From assembly GCA_030610745.1 (NCBI GenBank), contig JAUWRC010000019.1, positions 1 through 15,499 on the forward strand: a DNA stretch of 15,499 nucleotides, in the 5' to 3' direction. Below the pieces are notes generated by a model, which was not told the origin of the DNA, ran no database searches, and saw only the letters and a program-made list of their open reading frames with translations. Shown here piece after piece: positions 1 to 6,745 of the stretch (the stretch's first letter is position 1; each line of letters starts with the position of its first letter). The stretch comes from Clostridia bacterium. GTDB taxonomy: Bacteria; Aerophobota; Aerophobia; Aerophobales; AE-B3A. Position numbers and translations under genes: made by a program.

Positions 1-258
1 CGCTGCGAGATCCAGAGCCTCGTGGCCTACCACTAGCCGATCCCCCAATATGGTTCGTAGTTCATGGTTCATAGTTCATCGATAAAATTCAAAAAGGGGA
101 TAGGCTACCTTTTGAATGCAGATTTTCGCAGATAAATAAGATGAAAGAATTATCGCTAGTGACGTGCACCAGTATGTCTATAGTAACTATAAAATTAAAA
201 CCTAAAATCTTTCATAATCTGCGTTTGTCTATGTCCTAATTAACAAAGACAGCCAACA
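1..258. other. Upstream spacer with heptad and inverted repeats
   Basis: No complete gene is seen. Frame 1 is open for 11 codons up to a TAG at 34-36, which could be the end of an upstream gene, but that is too short to identify. Positions 52-79 hold four tandem heptads of the AGTTCAT type. An imperfect inverted repeat (127-147 against 209-223, sharing CGCAGAT and ATGAAAG) encloses about 60 AT-rich bases. No strong promoter was picked out ahead of the following gene. Confidence 0.5.
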
Positions 259-1113
259 ATGAGATTCGGATTTCAGATTTCAATTTCAGGAGGATTTTCT
301 AAAGTGGTGGCTCGGGCCAAAAGAGTTGGCTGCGAAACAATACAGATTTTTTCTTGTAATCCCCGCCAATGGAAAAATGAGCCCCTGGCTGAAAATGAGG
401 TGAAAGTATTTAAGAGGGATATAAAAAGGGAGAAAATCAACCCTGTTTTTATTCATATACCTTATCTTCCCAATATAGCGTCGGGAGAAAAGAATCTTTA
501 TTCCAAATCAATTAGAGGTTTATGCGAGGGCCTGCTGAGAGTAGAAACACTTGGTGCCCCCTATCTTGTCCTTCACATGGGCAGGAGAACGACTTCCAGC
601 GAAGATGAAGCCAGAGAAAGAATTACTCAAGCTATAAATAATGTATTTGATGAGGTGAAAAATAAAGTTATTATTCTTCTGGAAAATGCATCTGGTCAAG
701 GAACAGAGGTTGGGTATACTTTTTCTCAAATTAAGGCTATAATTGATGGAATAGATGATAAGAATAGAGTTGGCGTTTGTCTGGATACAGCTCATGCTTT
801 TCAAGCTAGCTATGATTTATCCAGGAAAAAGGGCTTGGAGAAAACTTTAGGAGAGCTTGACAGACTAATTGGTTTAAATAAACTTTGTCTTCTTCATCTT
901 AATGATTCTAAAACTTCTCTTGGTTCCCGCATTGATAGACACTGGCACATCGGAGAGGGATATATTGGTATGGAAGGCTTTAGAAGAATTGTTAATCATA
1001 GAAGGCTTTCCCATCTTCCTGCCATAATGGAGACACCTTGCAAAAACGAGGCTGATGATTTAAAGAATATGTCAGTGGTGAGGGGACTGGTGCGGTCATT
1101 ATTAGTTAATTAG
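259..1113 (+). CDS. nfo: Deoxyribonuclease IV (endonuclease IV, AP endonuclease)
   Basis: This is a 284-aa Nfo-family TIM-barrel enzyme that cleaves DNA 5' of abasic sites in base-excision repair. Visible metal-ligand and family motifs are H66 (FIHIPY), H106 (VLHMG), E142 (LLENASG), D176 and H179 (CLDTAHAF), H213 (LHLNDSK), D226 and H228 (DRHWH), E233 (GEG) and E258 (METP), in the canonical order and spacing. The length is normal. The start ATG lacks a strong Shine-Dalgarno sequence, but MRFGFQISISGGF matches the usual family N-terminus. Two residues are unusual: Q6 replaces the histidine of the first-strand 'HxS' motif, and the usual LHPG is LHMG. The final codons (LVN, stop) lie at the edge of an AT-rich repeat (1101-1128), so the natural C-terminus may have been slightly altered. 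The family call is very secure. Confidence 0.96.
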   Translation: MRFGFQISISGGFSKVVARAKRVGCETIQIFSCNPRQWKNEPLAENEVKVFKRDIKREKINPVFIHIPYLPNIASGEKNLYSKSIRGLCEGLLRVETLGAPYLVLHMGRRTTSSEDEARERITQAINNVFDEVKNKVIILLENASGQGTEVGYTFSQIKAIIDGIDDKNRVGVCLDTAHAFQASYDLSRKKGLEKTLGELDRLIGLNKLCLLHLNDSKTSLGSRIDRHWHIGEGYIGMEGFRRIVNHRRLSHLPAIMETPCKNEADDLKNMSVVRGLVRSLLVN

Positions 1114-1211
1114 AGATTAGTTAATTGAGTTAAAAGACTAAAAATGAACTAATTTCTGATAGACTAATTAACTCTAATTATGAGTTGAAAATATGGCAGT
1201 ATTTAAAAAAT

Positions 1212-1284
1212 GTAGCAGTGCGATTTATCGCACTGTAGCGGTTTAATTTATCAAACATTATGGTCGGATGAATCCGACCGCTAC
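1212..1284. repeat. Cluster of three 22-bp REP-like palindromes
   Basis: There are three copies of the GTAG-headed 22-bp element: 1212-1233 (forward, stem arms GCG/CGC, head GTAGCA), 1235-1256 (forward, arms TTA/CAA) and 1263-1284 (reverse, arms CGG/CCG, loop with ATTCAT). The first two are one base apart and the third is inverted, an arrangement like the BIMEs of enterobacteria. They sit between nfo and hisA, where they could act as a transcript-end hairpin or in the hisA leader. The ATG inside the third copy (1268) is in frame with hisA but is part of the repeat. Confidence 0.85.
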
Positions 1285-1309
1285 AACTTACAACTGGAAA
1301 GAGGGGATA

Positions 1310-2047
1310 GTGTTAATTATTCCAGCTATTGATTTAAAGGGGGGCAGGTGTGTTAGGCTCTGGCAAGGGAAAAAAGATAAGGAGACAGTTTATTCAGAAA
1401 ATCCTCTGGTGGCAGCTAAGCTATGGGCCAAGAAAGGAGCGAAGAGACTTCATATAGTGGATTTAGATGGTGCCTTTGAGGGGAAACCAGTACATTTGGA
1501 GGTGGCGGGGAAAATAGCCAGTGAAGTGGAGGTCCCTCTGGAGTTCGGAGGAGGGATTAGAAATGAAGCTATTTTGAACCAGGTTTTTGAAAAAGGAATA
1601 GATTATGCTATTTTGGGAACACGGGGCATCTCTCCAGACTTTGTAAAAAGTGCCTGCGGTAAGTTTGGAAGTAGGATTATTGTTTCCATTGATGCCCGCC
1701 AAAGCAAAGTAGTTTTAGAAGGGTGGGAAAAAGAAACCTCTTTGAAACCCAGAGATTTAGCCAGGAATTTAGCTAATGTGGGAGTCAAAACTATAATCTT
1801 TACTGATACCACTCGAGATGGTACTCTGCAAGGGGTGAATATTAAGCTCATTCAGGATTTCGCAAGAGGAGCTGGTGTAGATGTGATTATTGCTGGTGGT
1901 ATCTCATCTCTAGAGGATATTGAAAAAGTAAGAAAACTAAAGGCTCTGGGAGTTACAGGGATAATTATAGGCAAGGCCTTGTACGAGGGGAAAATTAAGT
2001 TAGAAGAAGCTATAAAATTATCGGATAGGGAAAAATGGAATTTTTAG
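1310..2047 (+). CDS. hisA: Phosphoribosylformimino-AICAR-P isomerase HisA
   Basis: HisA converts ProFAR to PRFAR in histidine biosynthesis, in the cytoplasm. The GTG at 1310 gives 245 aa, the normal length, beginning VLIIPAIDLKGGRCVRL with catalytic D8. It is preceded by GAGG at 1301-1304, 5 nt away. The in-frame ATG at 1268 would add 14 residues encoded by a dispersed palindrome, so it is rejected. The second catalytic aspartate is D128 (SIDAR). The phosphate-binding motifs of the beta/alpha barrel are at 80-83 (GGGI), 164-175 (FTDTTRDGTLQG) and 195-199 (AGGIS), with GKALYEG near the end. The VDLDGA motif at 50-55 supports HisA over HisF. The gene overlaps hisI by 13 bp, so the two are surely co-transcribed. 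The usual neighbour hisF is absent. Confidence 0.96.
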   Translation: MLIIPAIDLKGGRCVRLWQGKKDKETVYSENPLVAAKLWAKKGAKRLHIVDLDGAFEGKPVHLEVAGKIASEVEVPLEFGGGIRNEAILNQVFEKGIDYAILGTRGISPDFVKSACGKFGSRIIVSIDARQSKVVLEGWEKETSLKPRDLARNLANVGVKTIIFTDTTRDGTLQGVNIKLIQDFARGAGVDVIIAGGISSLEDIEKVRKLKALGVTGIIIGKALYEGKIKLEEAIKLSDREKWNF

Positions 2048-2418
2048 AAAAGGTTGCCTTTAACAGCGAAGGTTTAGTTCCAGTCATAATCCAGGACATA
2101 GAGACAGATGAAGTCCTTATGATGGCCTGGATGAATAAAGAAGCTCTGGAGAAAACTATTAGTGTGGGTAAAGTCCATTTCTGGAGTAGGTCCCGGAAAA
2201 AGCTCTGGCTCAAAGGAGAGACATCCGGTCATTATCAGTTAGTAAAAGAGATAAGGATAGATTGTGATGAGGATACTTTACTTATTAAAGTTGAGCAAAT
2301 AAAAGCTGCCTGTCACAAGGGGTATAGATCTTGCTTTTTTAGAAAAATAAATAAAAAGGGAAGGTTAGAATTGATAGGAGAGAAAATTTTTGAACCAGAG
2401 AAAATATATAAACATTAG
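2035..2418 (+). CDS. hisI: Phosphoribosyl-AMP cyclohydrolase HisI
   Basis: This 127-aa monofunctional HisI opens the purine ring of phosphoribosyl-AMP, the third step of histidine biosynthesis. The diagnostic metal site is visible: D76-C77-D78-x-D80 binds magnesium and zinc, and C93 (AACHKGYRSCFFR) and C100 complete the zinc ligands. The MMAWMN and HFWSRSR blocks (29-34, 48-54) are also typical. There is no HisE-like C-terminal domain; the protein ends about 24 residues after the last motif. The start ATG lies inside the end of hisA and is preceded by AGGGA. hisA and hisI form a two-gene unit that ends just before AGTTCAT-type heptad repeats. Confidence 0.96.
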   Translation: MEFLEKVAFNSEGLVPVIIQDIETDEVLMMAWMNKEALEKTISVGKVHFWSRSRKKLWLKGETSGHYQLVKEIRIDCDEDTLLIKVEQIKAACHKGYRSCFFRKINKKGRLELIGEKIFEPEKIYKH

Positions 2419-2446
2419 AGTTCATAGTTCATAGTTCGTAGTTCAT
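2419..2446. repeat. Heptad tandem repeat (AGTTCAT x4)
   Basis: Four consecutive 7-bp units (AGTTCAT, AGTTCAT, AGTTCGT, AGTTCAT) begin directly after the hisI stop codon. The same unit is repeated at 52-79 upstream of nfo. It lies in the 75-bp spacer before the SpoIID-like gene. Confidence 0.9.
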
Positions 2447-2493
2447 TGACTATGTACTGCAAGCTGTAAGGTATATAAAAATAGGATAAATCA

Positions 2494-3711
2494 ATGCAAA
2501 ATTTATCAACTACCAGAAGCGTAATTCTTACTTTAATCCAATTTCTATTATGTTTTTTATTTTTTTTTCCTTTAGTCTCAGAAGCGCAATCCTCCTCCCC
2601 CATTATTCGAATAAAGATTCTGGAGGGGAAGAAAAGTATAACTGCTGGTGCTGCTGCTGGCTCCTATCAAATAGAAAGTGAAAGTGGAAAAATTCGTTCC
2701 TACTCGTCTTCTACTTCGCCGCAAAGGATAGAAGCCACTTCTTCTGGCATAAAAATTGATAGTATCCTTTGGGGAAAGCAAATCTGGATAAAATCTAAAG
2801 AAAGCGATTTTCTGAGTCTAGTCAATGGAAAAAAATATCGGGGAAGCCTTCTTGTTAAACAGAAAGAAGATTTTCTAGAGGTTATAAATGAACTTTCTCT
2901 AGAAGAATACCTTTATGGGGTAATCGAAGAGGAGGTTCCATCAGACTGGCCTCTTGAAGTTTTGTGTGCTCAGGCTATTGTTGCCAGAACCTATGCCCTG
3001 GAGAAAATAGGAAGGTTAGAGCGTTTAGCTGAGGATCAAGATTATTCCCTTTCCAGTACTACGGATGACCAGGTATATGGTGGAGTAAAGTCAGAGACTC
3101 GCCAGGCACGCCTGGCAGTGGATTTAACTCAAGGAAAAGTAGTCACCTACCAGGGAGAATTAATAAAAGCTTTTTATCATAATTGCTGCGGAGGATATAC
3201 TGTTTCTAGCGGGGATGTCTGGGGAGGAGAGGATTTTCCCTATCTTAGGGTTGGGCCTGATGAATTTTGCAAGGAAAGCCCTTACTACAAGTGGGAATGG
3301 GAGATTAAGATAAGTGATTTGAGGAATATCTTAATCAAGGAGGGATTCTCCGTAGGTAAAATTTATCGCCTTGAGGTTCTTAGTCGAACTCAAGATCTTA
3401 GTTTTGAAGAGGGAGGTAGGGTAGCTAAGCTTCGTATATATTATAAAGGAGGAGAATTAGACCTGACGGGAAAAGAGTTTCGTGAGTTAATAATGCAACA
3501 GATAGGAAAGTCCCTATTGAGGAGCACATTGTTTAAGGTGACCAGATGGGCAAAAAGGGAGGCAAGTTATTTTCGGTTTGAAGGCAGGGGCTCAGGGCAT
3601 GGTGTGGGGATGTGCCAGTGGGGAGCAAAGAAAATGGCCGAAGAGGGAAAGAGTTTCAAAGAGATTCTTGAGTTCTATTATCCAGGGACAGAAATAGAAA
3701 AGCATTATTAA
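2494..3711 (+). CDS. Secreted SpoIID/LytB-domain protein (putative lytic transglycosylase)
   Basis: This 405-aa exported protein has a SpoIID/LytB domain, a family whose sporulation member SpoIID cleaves peptidoglycan glycan strands. The N-terminus carries a signal peptide: a hydrophobic stretch at about residues 10-27 followed by a likely cleavage site near VSEA-Q (31/32). The domain runs from about 130 to 400. EEYLYGVIEEEVPSDWP (137-153) holds the acidic residues of the catalytic region, followed by EVLCAQAIVARTYAL. Then come FYHNCCGGYT (227-236) and C259, the region where SpoIID binds zinc, and GRGSGHGVGMCQWGA (364-378). The N-terminal 90 residues resemble the extra beta-rich region common in these proteins. 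A gene outside a sporulation cluster suggests a general cell-wall role (LytB-like) rather than sporulation. The Shine-Dalgarno sequence is weak (AGGAT). Confidence 0.9.
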   Translation: MQNLSTTRSVILTLIQFLLCFLFFFPLVSEAQSSSPIIRIKILEGKKSITAGAAAGSYQIESESGKIRSYSSSTSPQRIEATSSGIKIDSILWGKQIWIKSKESDFLSLVNGKKYRGSLLVKQKEDFLEVINELSLEEYLYGVIEEEVPSDWPLEVLCAQAIVARTYALEKIGRLERLAEDQDYSLSSTTDDQVYGGVKSETRQARLAVDLTQGKVVTYQGELIKAFYHNCCGGYTVSSGDVWGGEDFPYLRVGPDEFCKESPYYKWEWEIKISDLRNILIKEGFSVGKIYRLEVLSRTQDLSFEEGGRVAKLRIYYKGGELDLTGKEFRELIMQQIGKSLLRSTLFKVTRWAKREASYFRFEGRGSGHGVGMCQWGAKKMAEEGKSFKEILEFYYPGTEIEKHY

Positions 3712-3720
3712 TTTAGTTAT

Positions 3721-3755
3721 AAGCTGTAAGTTATAAGCGATAAGCTATAAGCAGT
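3721..3755. repeat. Heptad tandem repeat (AAGCTAT type, x5)
   Basis: Five units of the form AAG[CT]NRT follow each other with an exact 7-bp period and run without a break into the REP-like element that starts at 3754. Confidence 0.88.
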
Positions 3756-3775
3756 AGCGGTCGGATTCATCCGAC
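3754..3775 (+). repeat. REP-like 22-bp palindrome (arms CGG/CCG)
   Basis: GTAGCGGT head, 3-bp arm CGG, loop ATTCAT, arm CCG, AC tail. It is identical to the reverse complement of the copy at 1263-1284. Confidence 0.88.
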
Positions 3776-3785
3776 TTTCCTTTCT

Positions 3786-3848
3786 CTTATCACTTATAAC
3801 TTATAACTTTTTACAGCTTACGGCTTACAACTTATAACTTATAACTTT
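3786..3848. repeat. Heptad tandem repeat (CTTATAA type, x9)
   Basis: Nine 7-bp units (CTTATCA, CTTATAA, CTTATAA, CTTTTTA, CAGCTTA, CGGCTTA, CAACTTA, TAACTTA, TAACTTT) occur in phase. Their consensus is close to the reverse complement of the heptads at 3721-3755, so the two arrays and the REP between them form a large imperfect inverted structure. Confidence 0.85.
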
Positions 3849-3860
3849 TTGGACTTTGGT

Positions 3861-3888
3861 TTGACTTCTCTAAATTAAAAAGTATGAT
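3861..3888 (+). promoter_or_regulatory. Putative sigma70 promoter for apgM
   Basis: TTGACT (3861-3866), a 16-bp AT-rich spacer, then TATGAT (3883-3888). This is a good match to the -35/-10 consensus in an AT-rich context, about 180 bp upstream of the apgM start, leaving a long leader that contains the dispersed hairpins. Confidence 0.45.
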
Positions 3889-3930
3889 ATTATTAATAGT
3901 GACATACCTCGCTAGAGATGAGATAAACGT

Positions 3931-3987
3931 TGTCATTATGAGGAGCGAGATTTTCCATCTGTCATTGCGAGTAAAGCGAAGCAATCT
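3931..3987. repeat. Two adjacent dispersed hairpin repeats (TGTCATT...)
   Basis: TGTCATTATGAGGAGCGAG begins at 3931, and a second unit (3960-3987) begins TGTCATTGCGAG and ends GCGAAGCAATCT. In the second, ATTGC (3964-3968) can pair with GCAAT (3981-3985). From memory, closely similar 'GTCATTGCGAG...GCGAAGCAATCT' sequences occur in intergenic DNA of many unrelated bacteria. Function is unknown. Confidence 0.55.
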
Positions 3988-4019
3988 AATGACAACAGAG
4001 TAAGCTCTGCACTTTTTTT

Positions 4020-4054
4020 ACGCAATACGCATCACGCAATACGAGATACGAAAA
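4020..4054. repeat. Heptad tandem repeat (ACGCAAT type, x5)
   Basis: The units ACGCAAT, ACGCATC, ACGCAAT, ACGAGAT and ACGAAAA sit in exact 7-bp phase, ending just before the apgM Shine-Dalgarno sequence. The unit is the reverse complement of the CGTATTG/TGCGTAT units at 8221-8255 and 13921-13976. Confidence 0.88.
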
Positions 4055-4068
4055 TAAAGAGGGAAAAG

Positions 4069-5295
4069 GTGTCATTGGAAAAGAAAGCAATATTAGTAGT
4101 AATAGATGGATTGGGAGATAGGCCGGTAAAAGATAATAAGACTCCTTTGCAACTGGCGGAGAAACCTGTTCTGGATGAGTTAGCCCGAGGGGGATCTACA
4201 GGCTTGATGAGTACTCTGGGTCGAGGGATTATTCCAGGAAGTGATACGGCTCATCTAGCTCTTTTTGGCTATGATGTGAACCGCTATTATAAAGGAAGGG
4301 GCCCTTTTGAAGCCTTAGGAGTAGGGGTGGAGTTAAGAGAAGGTGACGTTGCCTTCAGATGTAACTTTGCTACCGTGGATGAGAACTTACGAGTAATAGA
4401 TAGAAGAGCTGGCCGTTTGAAGGATGAAGGAGCTGAGTTAGCTAAGTCTCTACAGGGGATGAATATAGAAGGGGTAGAAGTAATTTTTCTATCTTCTACT
4501 GAACATAGAGGAGCTATGGTTCTACGAGGAAATGGTCTTTCCCCAGCTATTTCTGATACTGATCCACATTCGTCTGAACCTCTTCCAGTTATGGAGTCAG
4601 AACCTGGGGAAGCCAGCGAAGGGGCTAAAAAGACAGCTAGAATAGTGAATAAAGTAGTAAAGGAGAGCAAGGCTATTCTTTCCTCTCACCCTTTAAATAA
4701 AAAACGGGAAGAGGAAGGTAAACTTCCTGCCAATATAATTCTTACTCGGGGTGCGGGGATTTATGAAAAAGTGGAGTCCCTGGAAGATAGATATGGATTT
4801 AATTCTTGCTGTATTGCCGGATCTGCCTTATACAAAGGAGTAGCGAAATATGTGGGCATGCAAGTTCCCCATATTGAGGGAGCTACCGGGAGATTAGATA
4901 CAGACATAGAGGCTAAAGCCAAAGCAGCCAGAGAGGCTTTGAGAAAATTTGACTTCGTTTTTGTTCATGTCAAGGGGGCAGATAATGCTGGCCATGATGG
5001 AGACCTGGAAGGCAAGCTTTTAATGGTGAAAAAGGTGGATAGATTGGCCCAGATTCTAAGTAAAGAGGATGCTTATCTCATTATTACTGCTGATCACAGC
5101 ACTCCTCTTTCTATAAGACGGCATAGCAGTGATCCTGTACCCGTTCTAATTTATGGAGATGGTGCCAGAAGAGATAAAGTCCAATCTTTCGATGAAGTCT
5201 CTGCGAGTTTGGGATGCCTGGGCCACCTCACTGGAATTGAGTTAAATAGAATAATAGTAGATCTTATGGGCTGCGGGCATATGGTTGGCTCTTAA
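4069..5295 (+). CDS. apgM: 2,3-bisphosphoglycerate-independent phosphoglycerate mutase, archaeal type
   Basis: This enzyme interconverts 3- and 2-phosphoglycerate in glycolysis/gluconeogenesis. The 408-aa protein belongs to the alkaline-phosphatase-superfamily aPGAM type, shorter than the roughly 510-aa GpmI. Visible metal and active-site residues are D13 (VVIDGLGDRP), nucleophile S58 (IIPGSDTAH), the D305-H309 pair (HVKGADNAGHDGD), D342-H343 (ITADHST) and H352 (RRHSSDP). FEALGVGVEL and DPHSSEPLP are family signatures. Initiation at GTG 4069 is supported by GAGGGA at 4059-4064 and by the MSLEKKAILVVIDG alignment. The gene is common in archaea and scattered in bacteria such as Aquificae, Thermotogae and candidate phyla. 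It is probably monocistronic or co-transcribed with the DUF151 gene 60 bp downstream. Confidence 0.95.
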   Translation: MSLEKKAILVVIDGLGDRPVKDNKTPLQLAEKPVLDELARGGSTGLMSTLGRGIIPGSDTAHLALFGYDVNRYYKGRGPFEALGVGVELREGDVAFRCNFATVDENLRVIDRRAGRLKDEGAELAKSLQGMNIEGVEVIFLSSTEHRGAMVLRGNGLSPAISDTDPHSSEPLPVMESEPGEASEGAKKTARIVNKVVKESKAILSSHPLNKKREEEGKLPANIILTRGAGIYEKVESLEDRYGFNSCCIAGSALYKGVAKYVGMQVPHIEGATGRLDTDIEAKAKAAREALRKFDFVFVHVKGADNAGHDGDLEGKLLMVKKVDRLAQILSKEDAYLIITADHSTPLSIRRHSSDPVPVLIYGDGARRDKVQSFDEVSASLGCLGHLTGIELNRIIVDLMGCGHMVGS

Positions 5296-5297
5296 AT

Positions 5298-5330
5298 TCG
5301 TATCTCGTATCTCGTCGCTCGTATCTCGTG
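5298..5330. repeat. Heptad tandem repeat (TCGTATC type)
   Basis: Four full units (TCGTATC, TCGTATC, TCGTCGC, TCGTATC) plus a partial TCGTG occur in 7-bp phase. They fill the spacer between apgM and the DUF151 gene and supply a spurious GTG start at 5328. Confidence 0.9.
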
Positions 5331-5354
5331 AAGAAAAAAGTAAGCGGTAAAAAA

Positions 5355-5846
5355 ATGGTGGAGATAGAGGTAGGGGTAAGTAAAGTAGCCATAGATGTAA
5401 ACTCAAAGGTGCCAGTTATTATTTTAAAGGAAAAAAAGGGAAATAAGACTCTTCCTATATGGATTGGTTTATTTGAAGCTCAGGCCATTGCTTTAGCTTT
5501 GGAGAATGTGAAGCCTCCTCGTCCTCTGACTCATGATCTGGCTAAGTTATTGATCGAGAAACTCAATGGCAAAGTAGAAAAGGTGGTCATAAGTGACCTT
5601 AGAAATAACACATTTTATGCTCAAATTCTCATCAGAAAAGATGGGGAGAATCTTCGGGTTGACTCTCGTCCCAGTGATGCTATAGCTCTGGCTCTCAGGC
5701 TCAAGGTCCCCATTTTTATAAACGAGGTAGTCTTAGACAAAGTAGCTGTGGAGGAGAAAATTCCGAAAACTAGACCCATTGGGGATAAGGAAGTTGAGGA
5801 TTTCAAAAAGAAATTGAGAAATCTAAAGCCGGAGGATTTTCTTTAG
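5355..5846 (+). CDS. Bifunctional nuclease (BFN) / DUF151 domain protein
   Basis: This 163-aa protein is covered by a DUF151 domain at residues 1-130. Family hallmarks are VPVIILKEKKG with LPIWIG (33-38), EAQAIALALE (41-50), RPLTHDL (56-62), the NGKVEKVVISDL-FYAQI stretch and SRPSDAIALAL (104-114). Characterised members include a plant bifunctional nuclease (BFN1) with DNase and RNase activity; bacterial members are often small DNA-linked proteins of unclear role. The GTG at 5328 would add nine residues encoded by heptad repeat and has no ribosome-binding site, so ATG 5355 (or GTG 5358) is preferred. The C-terminal lysine-rich tail (about 131-163) is typical. The family call is firm and the activity is inferred. 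Confidence 0.9.
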   Translation: MVEIEVGVSKVAIDVNSKVPVIILKEKKGNKTLPIWIGLFEAQAIALALENVKPPRPLTHDLAKLLIEKLNGKVEKVVISDLRNNTFYAQILIRKDGENLRVDSRPSDAIALALRLKVPIFINEVVLDKVAVEEKIPKTRPIGDKEVEDFKKKLRNLKPEDFL

Positions 5847-6555
5847 TAGCTGCTCTATAATAGTCGGAAAAAGCCCTTATTTCTCGGCGTAACCACTATT
5901 ATTAACTTATTTACTAAAAGAAAAGAAGAGATGCATTTATTTTCAACATATTGAATCATTTTTCCTTGAGAAGTAATCATATCTTATATAATTTGTATAA
6001 TTTGCTATTGGGACATTTGTTAGTTCCTTAATTTAAAACTAAAGCTGTAGCCAAAGTTATGCGCATAAGGATAATTTTGCACAAGAAAATATACAAAATT
6101 GGCCACTTTTTGAAGCTCTTCAGGGGTTGAAATTCAAATAGGAATTGAAATTCAGCGAATAAAAATAATTTTATAGGGAGTGTACATTATTGTACATTCT
6201 CTCTTTGGTTCTTCAGGAGCTGAAATTCAAACCTTTTAAAATATAGCTTTTAAAAAAATGTACAAAATTGGCCACCCGAAGTTTTTAAAAAAAAGAAAGA
6301 CCTCTCATTGAAAAAATCTCTAATCCTTGTCAGTAAAGTAACTGAGCACTATCTAAATAAGTGAATTGTTAACAAGTTCAAAATTGGCAAAAAAATTGCA
6401 CATAAGGAGATAAGCAGGACTCGAAAAAAGAAAGGGTGTTATAGATTTTTTATGGAAATATTATTGGGTATTAGGTTTTTAGCCAAGTTGTAATATTCTT
6501 ATGGATGACATGTGTTTGACTGTATTCATGCCCAATTGAAAGGAGCTAAAAATAA
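5847..6555. other. 700-bp AT-rich gene-free region with internal repeats
   Basis: No credible coding region is seen in any frame. It is very AT-rich and contains paired motifs suggesting a decayed mobile element: a 15-bp direct repeat with core TACAAAATTGGCCAC (6092-6106, 6261-6275), a weaker CAAAATTGGC (6379-6388), a 21-bp repeat matching at 19 positions (6118-6138, 6211-6231), a tandem TGTACATT (6181-6198), and GC[GA]CATAAGGA at 6061 and 6398. An ATAATAGT/ACTATTAT inverted pair lies just after the DUF151 gene (5857-5902). This marks the left edge of the accessory island. Confidence 0.6.
6092..6275. repeat. IS-end-like direct repeats (TACAAAATTGGCCAC)
   Basis: TACAAAATTGGCCAC is repeated exactly at 6092-6106 and 6261-6275. 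Between the copies, a second motif (CTTCAGG then TGAAATTCAAA) is repeated at 6118-6138 and 6211-6231, and TGTACATT is doubled at 6181-6198. Multiple subterminal repeats with a GGCCAATTTTG-like core recall ends of IS21-family elements, but no transposase is present. The IS link is an inference from memory. Confidence 0.4.
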
Positions 6556-6744
6556 ATGCGAAAGATAGGAGGACCAGAAGGAAAAATTTTAAAGAAGTAT
6601 GTTGGGGGTAGAGTTGTCGATACTGAAGACGAATCAATGATTAAGCAGCTTAGCAGAACTGGACTTATACATCGCGGACTTAGCATTGAACAAAAGAAAA
6701 GAACGGCAAAAACCACTGTACTTGGATGTCGTGGTATTAAATAG
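6556..6744 (+). CDS. Small basic protein of unknown function (62 aa)
   Basis: I do not recognise this protein. It is rich in lysine and arginine, with a glycine-rich start (MRKIGGPEGK) and a basic C-terminal half containing LSRTGLIHRGLS followed by EQKKRTAKTT, so nucleic-acid binding is plausible. It is probably real: AAAGGAG at 6539-6545 lies upstream of the ATG, and the frame is clean. The spacing is somewhat long (10 nt). The stop codon is one base from a 15-bp inverted repeat, and the next gene, in the same direction, begins 124 bp later, suggesting a functional pair or triplet. Base composition is as AT-rich as the rest of the island, consistent with horizontal acquisition. Confidence 0.6.
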   Translation: MRKIGGPEGKILKKYVGGRVVDTEDESMIKQLSRTGLIHRGLSIEQKKRTAKTTVLGCRGIK

Positions 6745-6745
6745 T

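Larger units (their letters stand above)
3712..4068. other. Repeat-packed spacer upstream of apgM
   Basis: This 357-bp stretch has no gene. In order it holds heptads of the AAGCTAT type (3721-3755), a REP-like element (3754-3775), nine reverse-oriented heptads (3786-3848), a sigma70-like promoter (3861-3888), two copies of a dispersed hairpin repeat (3931-3987) and heptads of the ACGCAAT type (4020-4054) that stop six bases before the apgM ribosome-binding site. Almost the entire spacer is explained by repeats. Confidence 0.85.

Noticed and set aside
1..36. Possible C-terminal end of an upstream gene (11 open codons to TAG)
   Set aside because: Too short to distinguish from chance; kept only as a remark.
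3721..4054. CRISPR array
   Set aside because: Repeats are 7-bp contiguous units without spacers; no cas genes.
4287..4670. 127-codon - strand frame inside apgM
   Set aside because: Shadow frame; apgM motifs account fully for this region.
5857..5902. ATAATAGT/ACTATTAT inverted pair as a terminator for the DUF151 gene
   Set aside because: Loop of about 30 nt, AT-only stem and no U-tract; too weak to call.
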